Below are positions 34,149 to 43,921 of a stretch of 64,000 nt of DNA, in pieces. The position numbers were made by a program, and so were the translations under genes. Numbering within the stretch: the first letter of the stretch is position 1; every line of letters begins with the position of its first letter. Origin of the DNA: Lachnoclostridium sp. UBA7215 (GTDB lineage: Bacteria; Bacillota; Clostridia; Lachnospirales; Lachnospiraceae). The DNA is taken from the NCBI GenBank assembly GCA_002490465.1, contig DKUB01000058.1, positions 103,614-167,613 on the forward strand, in the 5' to 3' direction. The notes under the pieces are model-generated. The model did no database searches, had not been told where the DNA came from, and saw only the letters and a list, made by a program, of their open reading frames with translations.

Positions 34149-35461
34149 GAACTTTTCTCATCAATAACTTCTTTCCCAAAGCGGACGGCAATAGAATTTG
34201 CATGAGCTGTCAGATGTTCCGCTTTTGCAAACCGGATGATATCCTCGTGTATTTCCTCCAGTGCTTCCCGGGAATATGAGATAACACTGGATTTTTTAAT
34301 AAAATCATCCACAGACAGCGGGGAGAAAAACTTGGCTGTGCCGTTTGTCGGCAATACGTGGTTGGGTCCGGCAAAATAATCTCCCAGCGGTTCACTGCTG
34401 TATTCACCGAGAAAAATAGCCCCTGCATTTTTTACCCGGGTCATTGTATCAAACGGATTGGCAGTAAGAATTTCCAAATGCTCGGAGGCAACTTCATTGA
34501 CAATATCAATGGCCTCCTCCATCGAATCTGCCAAAAGAATATATCCATAATTATTCAGAGAATGGTTTATAATTTCACTGCGTGAAAGCCGTGAGGCAAA
34601 GTCTTCCACCTGCTCCGATACTCTTTTTGCCAGCTCACTGCTCGTTGTAACCAAAATGGCAGATGCCAGTTCATCATGTTCTGCCTGTGACAGCAAATCT
34701 GCAGCAACATAGCGCGGGTTTGCCGTTTCATCTGCCAAAACCATAATCTCACTTGGACCGGCCACGGAGTCAATGCTGACATGTCCATATACGGTCTTTT
34801 TGGCAAGGGCAACAAAAATATTACCCGGTCCCGCTATTTTATCTACTTTAGGAATAGATTCCGTGCCATAAGCCAGGGCAGCAATTGCCTGTGCCCCTCC
34901 CACCTTGCAAATTTCAGTGGCGCCTGCAAGATTTGCAGCAACCAGAGTGGCAGGAGTCACCTTCCCATCAATTCCCGGCGGTGTTACCATAACAATTCTT
35001 TCTACTCCGGCAACCGTGGCCGGAACGATATTCATCAGCACACTGGACGGATACGCCGCTTTACCGCCCGGCACATATACCCCGACACTGGACAGCGGTG
35101 TTATCCTCTGACCGAGAATTACGCCGTCCTCCCTTGTGGTAAACCAGCTTTCCCTCACCTGTTTTTTATGATAGGCCTGTATATTTGCCAGAGACCTTTT
35201 CATCACATCTATCAAATCTGCATCCACTTTGGCGTATGCCTCTTTTATTTCATCCTCTGTCACATACAGGGATTCCGCATCAATCGTTACGTGGTCAAAT
35301 TTTTCTGTATAGGAAAAAACGGCCTTATCTCCATTTTTCTTTACATCTGCCAGTATCTCATTCACGGTATCCTGATAGGAATCATACTGATTCGGGCTGC
35401 GTTTTAATAAATCTTCCAATATATTTTTTTTCGTTTCCTCTGTCAATTGAATAATCCGCAT
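34145..35461 (-). CDS. hisD: Histidinol dehydrogenase
   Basis: This enzyme oxidises histidinol to histidine in two NAD-dependent steps. The 438-residue protein has the family segments VGVYVPGGKAAYPSSVLMNI, VGGAQAIAALAYGTESIPKV, DSVAGPSEIMVLADETANP, the zinc/catalytic motif LLSQAEHDELASAIL and the C-terminal AGPNHVLPTNGTAKFFSPLS. SD-like GGAG lies 6 bases before the ATG at 35461; the ATG at 35473 is part of that site. It is the third gene of hisZ-hisG-hisD and the last before the rplS promoter. Confidence 0.96.
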   Translation of the reverse strand: MRIIQLTEETKKNILEDLLKRSPNQYDSYQDTVNEILADVKKNGDKAVFSYTEKFDHVTIDAESLYVTEDEIKEAYAKVDADLIDVMKRSLANIQAYHKKQVRESWFTTREDGVILGQRITPLSSVGVYVPGGKAAYPSSVLMNIVPATVAGVERIVMVTPPGIDGKVTPATLVAANLAGATEICKVGGAQAIAALAYGTESIPKVDKIAGPGNIFVALAKKTVYGHVSIDSVAGPSEIMVLADETANPRYVAADLLSQAEHDELASAILVTTSSELAKRVSEQVEDFASRLSRSEIINHSLNNYGYILLADSMEEAIDIVNEVASEHLEILTANPFDTMTRVKNAGAIFLGEYSSEPLGDYFAGPNHVLPTNGTAKFFSPLSVDDFIKKSSVISYSREALEEIHEDIIRFAKAEHLTAHANSIAVRFGKEVIDEKSS

Positions 35462-35496
35462 ACAATTCTCCATTCCGGAGCGCTTTGCTCCCTTTT

Positions 35497-36132
35497 TTAC
35501 AGCGCCTGCTTTAAATCCTTAATCAATTTTGTAATCCGTTCCCGCTCAAGTTTCATACTCGCCTCATTGACAATTACTCTCGCAGACAGCGGACAGATTT
35601 TTTCAAGAACTTCCAACCCATTAGCCCGAAGGGTAGAACCTGTCTCTACAATATCAACGATTACTTCAGACAAGCCGACAATCGGCGCCAGCTCTACAGA
35701 GCCATTTAACTTTATGATTTCCACTGTCTGATGTTTCCGGTTATAAAAATAGTCTTTGGCGATATCCGGGTATTTTGAGGCAACACGTATAACCTGATTT
35801 TTTTTCAGCAATTCCCTGGCACTGGCCGGTCCGGCCACACACATGTCACATTTCCCCAGCCCCAAATCTAAAACTTCAAGCACCTTGCGCCCTTCTTCCA
35901 GAATGGTGTCACTCCCCACCACTCCAATATCGGCAGCTCCATACTCCACATAGGTCGGCACATCCGATGTCTTGGACAGAAAAAAGCGAAGTCCCGCTTC
36001 CTCATTTGTAAAAATCAGCTTTCTTGTCTCTTTATCTTTCATTTCTTCACATGTAATCCCTGTCTGCTCTAAAAGCGCCAGTGTCTGCTTGGCAAGGCGC
36101 CCCTTTGCAAGGGCAATGGTTAAATATTTCAT
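35497..36132 (-). CDS. hisG: ATP phosphoribosyltransferase, short catalytic subunit
   Basis: This enzyme catalyses the first step of histidine synthesis, joining ATP and PRPP. The 211-residue protein is the short form (HisG-S), which needs HisZ for function. It begins MKYLTIALAKGRLAKQTLAL and has YVEYGAADIGVVGSDTILE and the PRPP-binding segment VDIVETGSTLRANGLEVLE. The partner hisZ is directly upstream (34 bases), as expected. The ATG at 36132 lies 7 bases after GGAG; the ATG at 36138 overlaps that site. Regulation by histidine feedback would act on the HisG-HisZ complex. Confidence 0.96.
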   Translation of the reverse strand: MKYLTIALAKGRLAKQTLALLEQTGITCEEMKDKETRKLIFTNEEAGLRFFLSKTSDVPTYVEYGAADIGVVGSDTILEEGRKVLEVLDLGLGKCDMCVAGPASARELLKKNQVIRVASKYPDIAKDYFYNRKHQTVEIIKLNGSVELAPIVGLSEVIVDIVETGSTLRANGLEVLEKICPLSARVIVNEASMKLERERITKLIKDLKQAL

Positions 36133-36166
36133 ATGCATTCTCCAATCTAATCCTCTGTGCCGCCTG

Positions 36167-37396
36167 TTACAGCTGAAATTCTGTCACCTCTCCGGTATCA
36201 TCTATATAGAGTATGGCAGAAACTTCACTGCGCCGGCCATATTCTTTATATATATCCAGCGGTGTATCCGCGTTTTTCCGCATCAGCCGCACAGATTTTC
36301 CCTCAGTACGCAGGGAATTGCCAATCTCTATGGCCCTCTTTCTGTTTGCTGAACGGTACAGGATAAGAATATCTGACTCCTCTGCCTCGATGACAACCTG
36401 CTGTCTGTTCAGCGCTGACAGCAATTCATCCAGCATAAAAGCAAGACCGATGGCCGGTGTTTTTTTACCGAATTGCTCCACAAGGCCGTCATAACGTCCC
36501 CCTGTTACAATGGCATCTCCGGTTCCATAAGTATAGGCTTTAAATATAACGCCTGTATAATACTCATAATGAGAAAGCATGCCAAGATCAAAAGTAACAT
36601 GCTCGGTAAGGCCATATGCCTCCATAATCTCACTCAGCCGTTCTAACCGCTCTAAGGCATCCAGAGCCTGTGGATTCCTTGTCTTTTCCCTGGCAGAACG
36701 AATCGTATCCAGACTGCCGAACAAGTCCGGAAGCAGAATAAGCAATTCCCGGCATCCCTCCGGCATATCCCGGTTTTCGAGCATATCCTCAACAGCAAAT
36801 ATATTTTTGTTTGTAATAAATATTCGGAGCTGCTCTATCTCTTCATCACTCAGCCCTGCCTCATTGACAAGTCCGCGAAATAATCCCGCATGCCCGATAT
36901 CTACTTTAAACTCATCCAATCCGGTTTTTAAAAGGCATTCTATAGTCAGAGCAATCATTTCACCATCTGCATCTGACGAATCATCATTCATAAGCTCTGC
37001 CCCAATCTGCGTCACTTCAGACAGCTTACCCTGATAGCCGCTGCGGTGGATAAAGGTACTGCCCGTATAGCAAAGGCGTATCTGCATGTCCTCTTTTTCA
37101 TAATATTTGGCAACGCAGCGGGCAATGGAAGGGGTAATATCCGGACGAAGCACAAGGGTATTATTGTACTGGTCAAAGAATTTAAACATTTCCCTTGAAT
37201 TGACCGTTCCGCGTTTTTGATTAAAAATATCAAAGAACTCAAATGTCGGTGTCTGAATATCGCGGAATCCATAGAGCTTCATCCTGTCATGGATTTCTTT
37301 TTGAATTTTGCCCCTTTTTTCGCATTCGACGCCATAGATATCCCTTACTCCCTCCGGAGTAAAAAGTAATGATTTCTGATAGGATGTATCTTTCAC
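36167..37396 (-). CDS. hisZ: ATP phosphoribosyltransferase regulatory subunit
   Basis: HisZ is a histidyl-tRNA synthetase-like protein that activates short HisG and transmits histidine feedback. It has class II synthetase motifs: LFTPEGVRDIYGVECEKRGK, FFDIFNQKRGTVNSREMFKF, LVLRPDITPSIARCVAKYYE, and the catalytic-core-like LSHYEYYTGVIFKAYTYGTG and IVTGGRYDGLVEQFG. No anticodon-binding domain of a full synthetase is evident. The longest ORF starts at 37471, inside the end of ilvA. GGAGG sits 5 bases before a GTG at 37396 (409 residues), which gives the usual family length. The gap from ilvA is then 22 bases. Confidence 0.92.
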   Translation of the reverse strand: MKDTSYQKSLLFTPEGVRDIYGVECEKRGKIQKEIHDRMKLYGFRDIQTPTFEFFDIFNQKRGTVNSREMFKFFDQYNNTLVLRPDITPSIARCVAKYYEKEDMQIRLCYTGSTFIHRSGYQGKLSEVTQIGAELMNDDSSDADGEMIALTIECLLKTGLDEFKVDIGHAGLFRGLVNEAGLSDEEIEQLRIFITNKNIFAVEDMLENRDMPEGCRELLILLPDLFGSLDTIRSAREKTRNPQALDALERLERLSEIMEAYGLTEHVTFDLGMLSHYEYYTGVIFKAYTYGTGDAIVTGGRYDGLVEQFGKKTPAIGLAFMLDELLSALNRQQVVIEAEESDILILYRSANRKRAIEIGNSLRTEGKSVRLMRKNADTPLDIYKEYGRRSEVSAILYIDDTGEVTEFQL

Positions 37397-37418
37397 GTTA
37401 ACCTCCATTCTCTGTCCA

Positions 37419-38636
37419 TTAATAAATGGCAGATGGCTGTTCGGATTTTGGTGAGTAACCTGCCTTTTCAAGAGCCTGAATAATGCTCTCCTTATGTGCG
37501 ATACCGAAAGCCTCCATCGTTATTGTCAACTCTACAGCCGCATTCCGGTTCAGGCTGACAAACTGGTTATGCTGCAGCCGGATAATATTACCCTGCTCTC
37601 TGGCTATAATGTCTGCCACACGAAGCAATTCACCGGGGCGGTCCGGCAGAAGAACACTGATGGTAAACACACGCCCTCTTTGAATAAGCCCGTTCTGCAC
37701 AACAGAGGACATTGTGATAATATCCATATTTCCTCCGCTGAGAATACACACAATCTTTTTATCACGGCAGTCCAGCTGTTTCAATGCTGCAACCGTTAAT
37801 AATCCGGAGTTTTCCACAATCATTTTATGGTTCTCCACCATATCTAAAAAATTAACGATTAAATCATAGTCCTCAACAGTAATAATATCATCAACATTTT
37901 TTTGAATGTATGGAAATATATGCTCTCCGGGAGTTTTCACTGCTGTACCGTCAGCAATCGTGCTGACATTTGGCAGGGAAACAACTTTCCCTTTTTTTAT
38001 AGATTCCTGCATACAATTTGCCCCCGCAGGTTCTACACCGATTACCTGGATACTCGGGTTTAGAAGTTTGGCAAGCGTTGAAACACCGCAGGCAAGTCCA
38101 CCACCGCCGATTGGTGCAAGAATAATATCTACTGTCGGCAGCTCTTTAATGATTTCCATGGAAATCGTTCCCTGTCCGGTCGCCACATCCTCATCATCAA
38201 ACGGATGGATAAAGGTGTATCCCTCTTTTTCTGCCAGCTCCAGCGCATGAGCGCAGGCATCATCATATACATCACCGTGGAGCACTACCTCCGCGCCATA
38301 ACTTTTTGTGCGGTTCACTTTTATGAGCGGTGTTGTGTTCGGCATTACAATAACAGCCTTTGCCCCAAAGAGTTTTGCCGCATAGGCAACTCCCTGTGCA
38401 TGATTTCCAGCTGAAGCCGTAATGAGTCCTTTCTCCCGTTCCTCTTCTGTCAGGGTACTGATTTTGTAATATGCCCCACGCACTTTATATGCTCCGGTAT
38501 ACTGCATATTCTCCGGTTTCAGATAAATTTTACCTCCAGTCTGTGCACTGTAATATTCACTGTAAATCAGATTGGTTGGCAATATCACATTTTTTACCGC
38601 CTCACTGGCTTCCTCAAATTTTTCTAATGTTAACAT
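37419..38636 (-). CDS. ilvA: Threonine ammonia-lyase with ACT domain
   Basis: This PLP enzyme deaminates threonine to 2-oxobutyrate, for isoleucine synthesis or threonine breakdown. The 405-residue protein has the PLP Lys in YTGAYKVRGAYYKI, the segment SAGNHAQGVAYAAKLFGAKA, the glycine loop APIGGGGLACGVSTLAKLL and a C-terminal single ACT domain (TISVLLPDRPGELLRVADII). A one-ACT form of this length is closer to the TdcB/short biodegradative-like group common in Clostridia than to the two-ACT biosynthetic enzyme. GGAGGAGGAAAT precedes the ATG. It overlaps ftsY by 7 bases and so sits oddly between a secretion gene and the his genes. Confidence 0.93.
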   Translation of the reverse strand: MLTLEKFEEASEAVKNVILPTNLIYSEYYSAQTGGKIYLKPENMQYTGAYKVRGAYYKISTLTEEEREKGLITASAGNHAQGVAYAAKLFGAKAVIVMPNTTPLIKVNRTKSYGAEVVLHGDVYDDACAHALELAEKEGYTFIHPFDDEDVATGQGTISMEIIKELPTVDIILAPIGGGGLACGVSTLAKLLNPSIQVIGVEPAGANCMQESIKKGKVVSLPNVSTIADGTAVKTPGEHIFPYIQKNVDDIITVEDYDLIVNFLDMVENHKMIVENSGLLTVAALKQLDCRDKKIVCILSGGNMDIITMSSVVQNGLIQRGRVFTISVLLPDRPGELLRVADIIAREQGNIIRLQHNQFVSLNRNAAVELTITMEAFGIAHKESIIQALEKAGYSPKSEQPSAIY

Positions 38637-39574
38637 ATTTCCTCCTCCGCATCAAAAAGCGCATCTACAAAATTATCGGCATTGAATTTCTCCATATCCT
38701 CTATTTTTTCCCCGATACAGATAAATTTTACTGGTATTTTCAGTTCTGATTGAATGGCAATGGCAATCCCGCCCTTTGCCGTTCCATCCAGTTTTGTAAG
38801 AACAATGCCGTCAATCGGCGCCACCTGGCTGAATTCCTTTGCCTGAGCTAATGCATTCTGTCCGGTTGTACCGTCGACAACAAGCAGCGTCTCAAGGTAT
38901 GCCTCTGAATACTCTTTCTCAATGATTGTATATATTTTATGCAGTTCCGCCATCAGATTCTTTTTGTTGTGAAGACGTCCGGCTGTATCGCATAATAATA
39001 TATCAACATTCCGTGCCTTTGCCGCCGCCACCGCATCATATACGATAGCCGCCGGGTCAGAGCCCTCCTGACCGGCAATAATTTCTGCCCCTGCTCTTGC
39101 TGCCCACTCTTTTAACTGGTCAATGGCACCTGCCCGAAAGGTATCCGCCGCTGCCAGCAGCACTTTTTTTCCGTCTTTTTTGTAAGTCCCGGCAAGTTTT
39201 CCCACACTTGTTGTCTTTCCAACGCCGTTGACACCAATCAATAAGAGAACGGACTTTTTCTTTTCAAATTCATAATCCTCCTCGCAGACTTTCATCTGCG
39301 CTTTAATTGTATCTAATAAAAGCTGTTTACAGGCCGCCGCCTCACGGATATTCTGCTCCTTTACCTTCTCTTTCAGGTCTTCCATAATCTGCATTGTCGT
39401 ATGGATTCCAATATCCCCCATAACAAAGAGCTCTTCTAATTCCTCATAAAAATCATCATCTAACTCAGAAGCTCCGTGAAACAGGGAATCCACTCCCGAA
39501 ACAAAGGACTCTCTCGTCTTTGACAGTCCCTTTTTTAACCGTGTAAAAAAACCTGTCTTTTCCTTTTCTTCCAT
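38630..39574 (-). CDS. ftsY: Signal recognition particle receptor FtsY
   Basis: FtsY is the membrane-associated GTPase that receives SRP-bound ribosomes. The ~314-residue protein has an N-terminal helical N domain (FFTRLKKGLSKTRESFVSGV) and a GTPase G domain: P-loop GVNGVGKTTSVGKLAG, DTFRAGAIDQLKEWA, DTAGRLHNKKNLM and LTKLDGTAKGG, with GEKIEDMEKFNADNFVDALF near the C-terminus. The long acidic A domain of E. coli is missing, which is typical of Bacillota. GGAGAAACAGAGC precedes the ATG at 39574; an ATG at 39589 overlaps that region. It lies 47 bases after smc. Confidence 0.95.
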   Translation of the reverse strand: MEEKEKTGFFTRLKKGLSKTRESFVSGVDSLFHGASELDDDFYEELEELFVMGDIGIHTTMQIMEDLKEKVKEQNIREAAACKQLLLDTIKAQMKVCEEDYEFEKKKSVLLLIGVNGVGKTTSVGKLAGTYKKDGKKVLLAAADTFRAGAIDQLKEWAARAGAEIIAGQEGSDPAAIVYDAVAAAKARNVDILLCDTAGRLHNKKNLMAELHKIYTIIEKEYSEAYLETLLVVDGTTGQNALAQAKEFSQVAPIDGIVLTKLDGTAKGGIAIAIQSELKIPVKFICIGEKIEDMEKFNADNFVDALFDAEEEIC

Positions 39575-39621
39575 GCTCTGTTTCTCCATTCTTTTCGCTG
39601 TCTTTTTTGTGCCGTCAGATT

Positions 39622-42600
39622 TTAATCGTCTAACTGCTCCTGAATCAATTTAACCGAAACAAGAGTAGATATTCCCTTCTCCTGCATCGTTATACCATAC
39701 AGGGCATCAGCCGCCTCCATCGTACCCTTCCTGTGGGTAATGACAATAAACTGTGTATTCTTTGTAAGCTTATGCAGATATTTAGCATACCTCTTTACAT
39801 TGGAATCGTCAAGTGCTGCCTCAATTTCATCCAGAAGACAGAACGGCGACGGTTTCAGATTCTGGATGGCAAAGAGCAGGGCAATTGCTGTCAGCGCTTT
39901 CTCACCACCGGATAACTGCATCATATTTCCCAGCTTCTTTCCCGGCGGCTGGGCATTGATAACAATACCTGCTTCCAGAATATCCTCGTCCTCAACCATA
40001 GTAAGAGTACCTTTTCCGCCACCAAACAACTCTCGAAAAACATGATTAAACTGTTTTTGGATATCGGAAAATTTCTCAGAAAACTGCTTGCGCATTTCCT
40101 CGTCTAAATCTGCAATGATTTTATTCAGCGCCTCCTCAGACTCAATCAAATCATCGTGCTGGGTCTTTAGCAGGTCATAGCGCTCACTTACTGTTTTGTA
40201 CTCCTCAATGGCATTGACATTAACATCCCCGAGCTCTTTAATTTTCGTCTTTGTCTCACCGACATTCGCTTTCATCCTTGTGTACGAAATTGTCCCGTCC
40301 ACATCATACTCTCTGGCATTGTGATAGGTAAGCTCGTACTCATTCCACATATAGTCTACTTTGCTCTCTAATTTTTCTTCCAGATTATTTTTTCTGGAAT
40401 CAAGACGGAATCCCTCTTTATTCAGTTCATTAATGTGCTCCATCAGCGTATCGCGTTTCTCAAAGAAATCTTTTCTGGTCTCTATGATTTCTTCTTTTTT
40501 CTTTGTCTCCTCCTCTATCTCCAAAACAAGCCGTTCAATTTCCTCTCCTAACAGCTTATGCTTTTCCTCAAACCCGACAATCTCTTCCTCCATTTTCTGA
40601 ACGGTATCATCCGAATGCTCCTGTTCCTCAGATAAATGGTTAAATTCCTGAATGGTCTCCTGCAGCCCGGCCTCAATACGGTTTATATTTTCATCAATAT
40701 AACTGTTTTTCTGCCGAAAAGATGAAATATCCAGATTAGCCTGGTTCATTTTCTCCTGCTGTATAATCTGCTCGTCGTGACTGGCAGCAAGCTCCTTTGT
40801 GAGCTGCTGTACCATTTGCTTGGCATGTTCCTCCTGCTCTCTGCTCTCGTTTAATTTAGCTTCAATTTTTTCTAAGGACTCCGCAATGGCAGCTTTCTGA
40901 CTGTCAATTTCCTTGCCATCACTGGCAATAGCCAGATATTCTTTTTCTTTTTGCTCTTTCATGGCAACAGCCTGCTCATATTTTATCGCCGCTGTATTCT
41001 TTGCGATTTCCAGCTTTTTCAGTACTTCATTTTTTTCAGCCGCCTCCTGTACAAGCCTCTCAACTTCTTTCTGCAGCCCGGCAATCTTCTGCTTTCTTTC
41101 CGACAAATCTTTCTGTCTCTCTTTTATGGACTCTTTTAATTTGTCCATCTCACGGCGCCGTCCCAGCAAATTACTGCTGTTTTTAAACGCACCGCCGGAC
41201 AGGGAACCACCTGGATTTATCAGTTCTCCCTCCAATGTGACAATCCGTATGGAGTAATGATAAGCACGGCTGATCGCAAGGGCGTTTTCAATCGTATCCA
41301 CTAACAGAAAACGGCCAAGCAGATATTCTACTGCTTTATCATACTTTTTCTCCCGCTTTACAAACTCTGCCACATTGCCGAGCACACCCTGTTCCGACAA
41401 CAGCTCCTCTGTAAAACGTTTTTCCTTTTTTGGTGTTAATGCGGTGAGGGGAAGGAATGTAGCACGGCCTCCACGTATCTTTTTCAGGTACGCAATCATC
41501 TCCTTTGCGACGCTTTCATCCTCCGTAACAATATTCTGTATATTGCCGCCAAGAGCTGTTTCTACAGCTGTCTCATATTTATTCTCTACCTGTATAATAT
41601 CTGCCACAACACCTAACAGGCCCGGATATTTCTCCTTCTGTTCCATAATGCGCCTGACACTGTGACCATATCCCTCATATCGCTCTGTTATGTTTTGCAA
41701 TGCAGCAAGTTTCGACTCTTCCATGTGATAGCCCTTTTGGGCCTCCTGCTGCTCTTTTTGCAGTTTTTTTATGTTCTCTCTGGTTTTGTCAGCCTCTGCT
41801 AAAATACTCTTGCGGGCAATATATTCGGTATCCAGCTCTTTTTTTGCCGCATCAGACGCAGCTTTTTCCTGTTCCATTACATTGACGGCATCCGCGAGCT
41901 GGGATTTGTTTATTAATATTTTCTGGTTCAGCTCTGCCTTGCGAATACTGTTTTGTTCAAACATGGATTTTGCTTTCTGCCGTTCCACAGTGATTTGAGT
42001 GGACTGATTCATTGCCTCCAGAATTTTCTCATTTTCTATATTTAACTGCTCTTCTTTTTCTGTTATGGAAAGTTCTAATTTTTCTAACTGTTCCTTTGCC
42101 GCCCCCTCGTCCTCGAGCATGGCAGAGAGCTCTGCCAAAGCCTTGTTCTGGCTCTCTTTATAATCAGAGAGCTCTTTTTCCATCTCTTTTTTTGATGCAG
42201 ACAATGCGTCCATACGTTCTTTATAATATTCCTTCCCCTGTGTAGCAGAGGAAATCTTTTCTCTTGTAATACGGACTTCACTCTCAAAATTCGTCATTAA
42301 GAGCTTGTCCTTATTCACTTTTTCCTTTTTACGCTCAATAGAACGGTCAAATCCGGAAAGTTCCTCCTCCGCAGCATCATACTGGGATTTTGATCTTTCT
42401 TTTTCCTGTTTGGCCTCCTCAAGCTCTTTTTTTGTATTTTCCGCGTTTTTATCAATCTCTTCCATTTCCTTTTGCAGACTCTCATAATCCATCCGGAACA
42501 GACCGATTTCAAACCGCTTTAACTCTTCTTTGAGCTGTAAATACTCCCTTGCTTTCTGAGATTGCTCTGATAACGGTCCCACCTGCTTTTCAAGCTCTGA

Positions 42601-43185
42601 CAAAATATCCTGTATACGCAAAAGATTCTGGCTTTCTATAGCCAGACTTTTTTCTGCCGCCGCCTTGCGCTTTTTAAATTTTACAATTCCTGCTGCTTCA
42701 TCAAACAGTTCACGCCGCTCCTCCGGCTTACCGCTGAGAATTTTATCAATCTGTCCCTGACCGATAATGGAATACCCCTCTTTTCCAATTCCGGTATCAA
42801 AAAAGAGTTCCTGCACATCCTTTAACCGGCAGCTGACGCCGTTCAACAGATATTCACTTTCCCCAGAACGGTATACCCGCCTTGCCACCTGTATCTCCTC
42901 ATAGGGAAGGGATAATTTATGATCTTCATTTGTAATCGTCAAAGCAACATAAGCATAACTCTGAGGTTTTCGCATCTCAGTACCTGAGAAAATAATGTCC
43001 TGCATATTGGAACCACGCAGCTGTTTTGCGCTCTGTTCTCCGAGAACCCACCGGACGGCATCTGCCACGTTGCTCTTCCCGCTCCCGTTTGGACCTACAA
43101 TACCGGTTATTCCATTGTGAAACTCAAAAATAAGTTTATTGGCAAAGGACTTAAATCCATGAACTTCTATACTTTTTAAATACAT
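39622..43185 (-). CDS. smc: Chromosome segregation protein SMC
   Basis: SMC is the condensin ATPase that organises the chromosome with ScpA and ScpB. The 1187-residue protein has the N-terminal Walker A GIVGPNGSGKSNVADAVRWV, long coiled-coil arms (about 170-500 and 670-1000) separated by a hinge (about 510-660, with GYGHSVRRIM and GGRATFLPLTAL). At the C-terminus are the signature LSGGEKALTAIALLFAI and Walker B FCLLDEIEAALDDSNV. Length is standard. It starts 9 bases after rnc, in the classical rnc-smc-ftsY arrangement. Confidence 0.97.
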   Translation of the reverse strand: MYLKSIEVHGFKSFANKLIFEFHNGITGIVGPNGSGKSNVADAVRWVLGEQSAKQLRGSNMQDIIFSGTEMRKPQSYAYVALTITNEDHKLSLPYEEIQVARRVYRSGESEYLLNGVSCRLKDVQELFFDTGIGKEGYSIIGQGQIDKILSGKPEERRELFDEAAGIVKFKKRKAAAEKSLAIESQNLLRIQDILSELEKQVGPLSEQSQKAREYLQLKEELKRFEIGLFRMDYESLQKEMEEIDKNAENTKKELEEAKQEKERSKSQYDAAEEELSGFDRSIERKKEKVNKDKLLMTNFESEVRITREKISSATQGKEYYKERMDALSASKKEMEKELSDYKESQNKALAELSAMLEDEGAAKEQLEKLELSITEKEEQLNIENEKILEAMNQSTQITVERQKAKSMFEQNSIRKAELNQKILINKSQLADAVNVMEQEKAASDAAKKELDTEYIARKSILAEADKTRENIKKLQKEQQEAQKGYHMEESKLAALQNITERYEGYGHSVRRIMEQKEKYPGLLGVVADIIQVENKYETAVETALGGNIQNIVTEDESVAKEMIAYLKKIRGGRATFLPLTALTPKKEKRFTEELLSEQGVLGNVAEFVKREKKYDKAVEYLLGRFLLVDTIENALAISRAYHYSIRIVTLEGELINPGGSLSGGAFKNSSNLLGRRREMDKLKESIKERQKDLSERKQKIAGLQKEVERLVQEAAEKNEVLKKLEIAKNTAAIKYEQAVAMKEQKEKEYLAIASDGKEIDSQKAAIAESLEKIEAKLNESREQEEHAKQMVQQLTKELAASHDEQIIQQEKMNQANLDISSFRQKNSYIDENINRIEAGLQETIQEFNHLSEEQEHSDDTVQKMEEEIVGFEEKHKLLGEEIERLVLEIEEETKKKEEIIETRKDFFEKRDTLMEHINELNKEGFRLDSRKNNLEEKLESKVDYMWNEYELTYHNAREYDVDGTISYTRMKANVGETKTKIKELGDVNVNAIEEYKTVSERYDLLKTQHDDLIESEEALNKIIADLDEEMRKQFSEKFSDIQKQFNHVFRELFGGGKGTLTMVEDEDILEAGIVINAQPPGKKLGNMMQLSGGEKALTAIALLFAIQNLKPSPFCLLDEIEAALDDSNVKRYAKYLHKLTKNTQFIVITHRKGTMEAADALYGITMQEKGISTLVSVKLIQEQLDD

Positions 43186-43194
43186 TTTTTCACC

Positions 43195-43893
43195 TTATTT
43201 TTCCTGTCTTAATAATAAAATTGTTTCATAAGCAGCTTTTTGCTCTGCCGCTTTTTTCGTCCTGCCAATTCCATTTGCATAATTTTTCCCATTAATACAG
43301 CAGCAGACTTCAAATTCTTTCGCGTGATCCGGACCGGATTCTTTTATAATCGGATAATGAATATCTGTATCATCACGGAACGTACTCTGTATGATTTCCT
43401 GTAATATGGTTTTGCTGTCATAAAAAAGCTGTTTCTTTTCGACATCAGACAAAACATAACGATAGATAAATTCCCCGGCTGTCTCTATTCCACCATCAAG
43501 GTACATGGCACCAATAACAGCCTCAAAAGCATCCGATAATATAGAATCACGGTGCGCTCCTCCTGTATTTCTCTCCCCTTTACCGAGGAACAGAAACTCC
43601 CCGAGACGAATTTCGCGGGCAGCCAGCGCGAGACTCATTTCACATACAAGACTCGCCCTCATTTTTGTCATTTTCCCCTCTACCATATTGGTGTGGGACT
43701 TATAAATGTATTCGCTGCTGACCAGTTCCAGCACAGCATCACCCAAAAACTCCAGCCGCTCATTATTGGAGGCGTACTGCCAATGCCTCTCATTGGCATA
43801 TGAACTGTGGGTCAATGCATTTTTTAATAAATTTCGGTTTTGAAAACGATACCCAATAATGGATTCAAATTCCGACAGCCGATTCTCTGACAT
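43195..43893 (-). CDS. rnc: Ribonuclease III
   Basis: This double-strand-specific endoribonuclease processes rRNA and some mRNAs. The 232-residue protein has the catalytic domain with NNERLEFLGDAVLELVSSEY (acidic active-site residues), SDAFEAVIGAMYLDGG, and a C-terminal dsRNA-binding domain (residues ~155-230; NGIGRTKKAAEQKAAYETIL). Family length is normal. The gene lies 28 bases after plsX; acpP, often found between plsX and rnc, is missing here. smc follows after 9 bases. Confidence 0.96.
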   Translation of the reverse strand: MSENRLSEFESIIGYRFQNRNLLKNALTHSSYANERHWQYASNNERLEFLGDAVLELVSSEYIYKSHTNMVEGKMTKMRASLVCEMSLALAAREIRLGEFLFLGKGERNTGGAHRDSILSDAFEAVIGAMYLDGGIETAGEFIYRYVLSDVEKKQLFYDSKTILQEIIQSTFRDDTDIHYPIIKESGPDHAKEFEVCCCINGKNYANGIGRTKKAAEQKAAYETILLLRQEK

Positions 43894-43921
43894 AATTTAC
43901 CTCATTTCATTGACGTGTATT

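Noticed and set aside
34781..35407. 208-codon plus-strand ORF opposite hisD
   Set aside because: Shadow of hisD with a Cys- and Arg-rich translation and no start signal.
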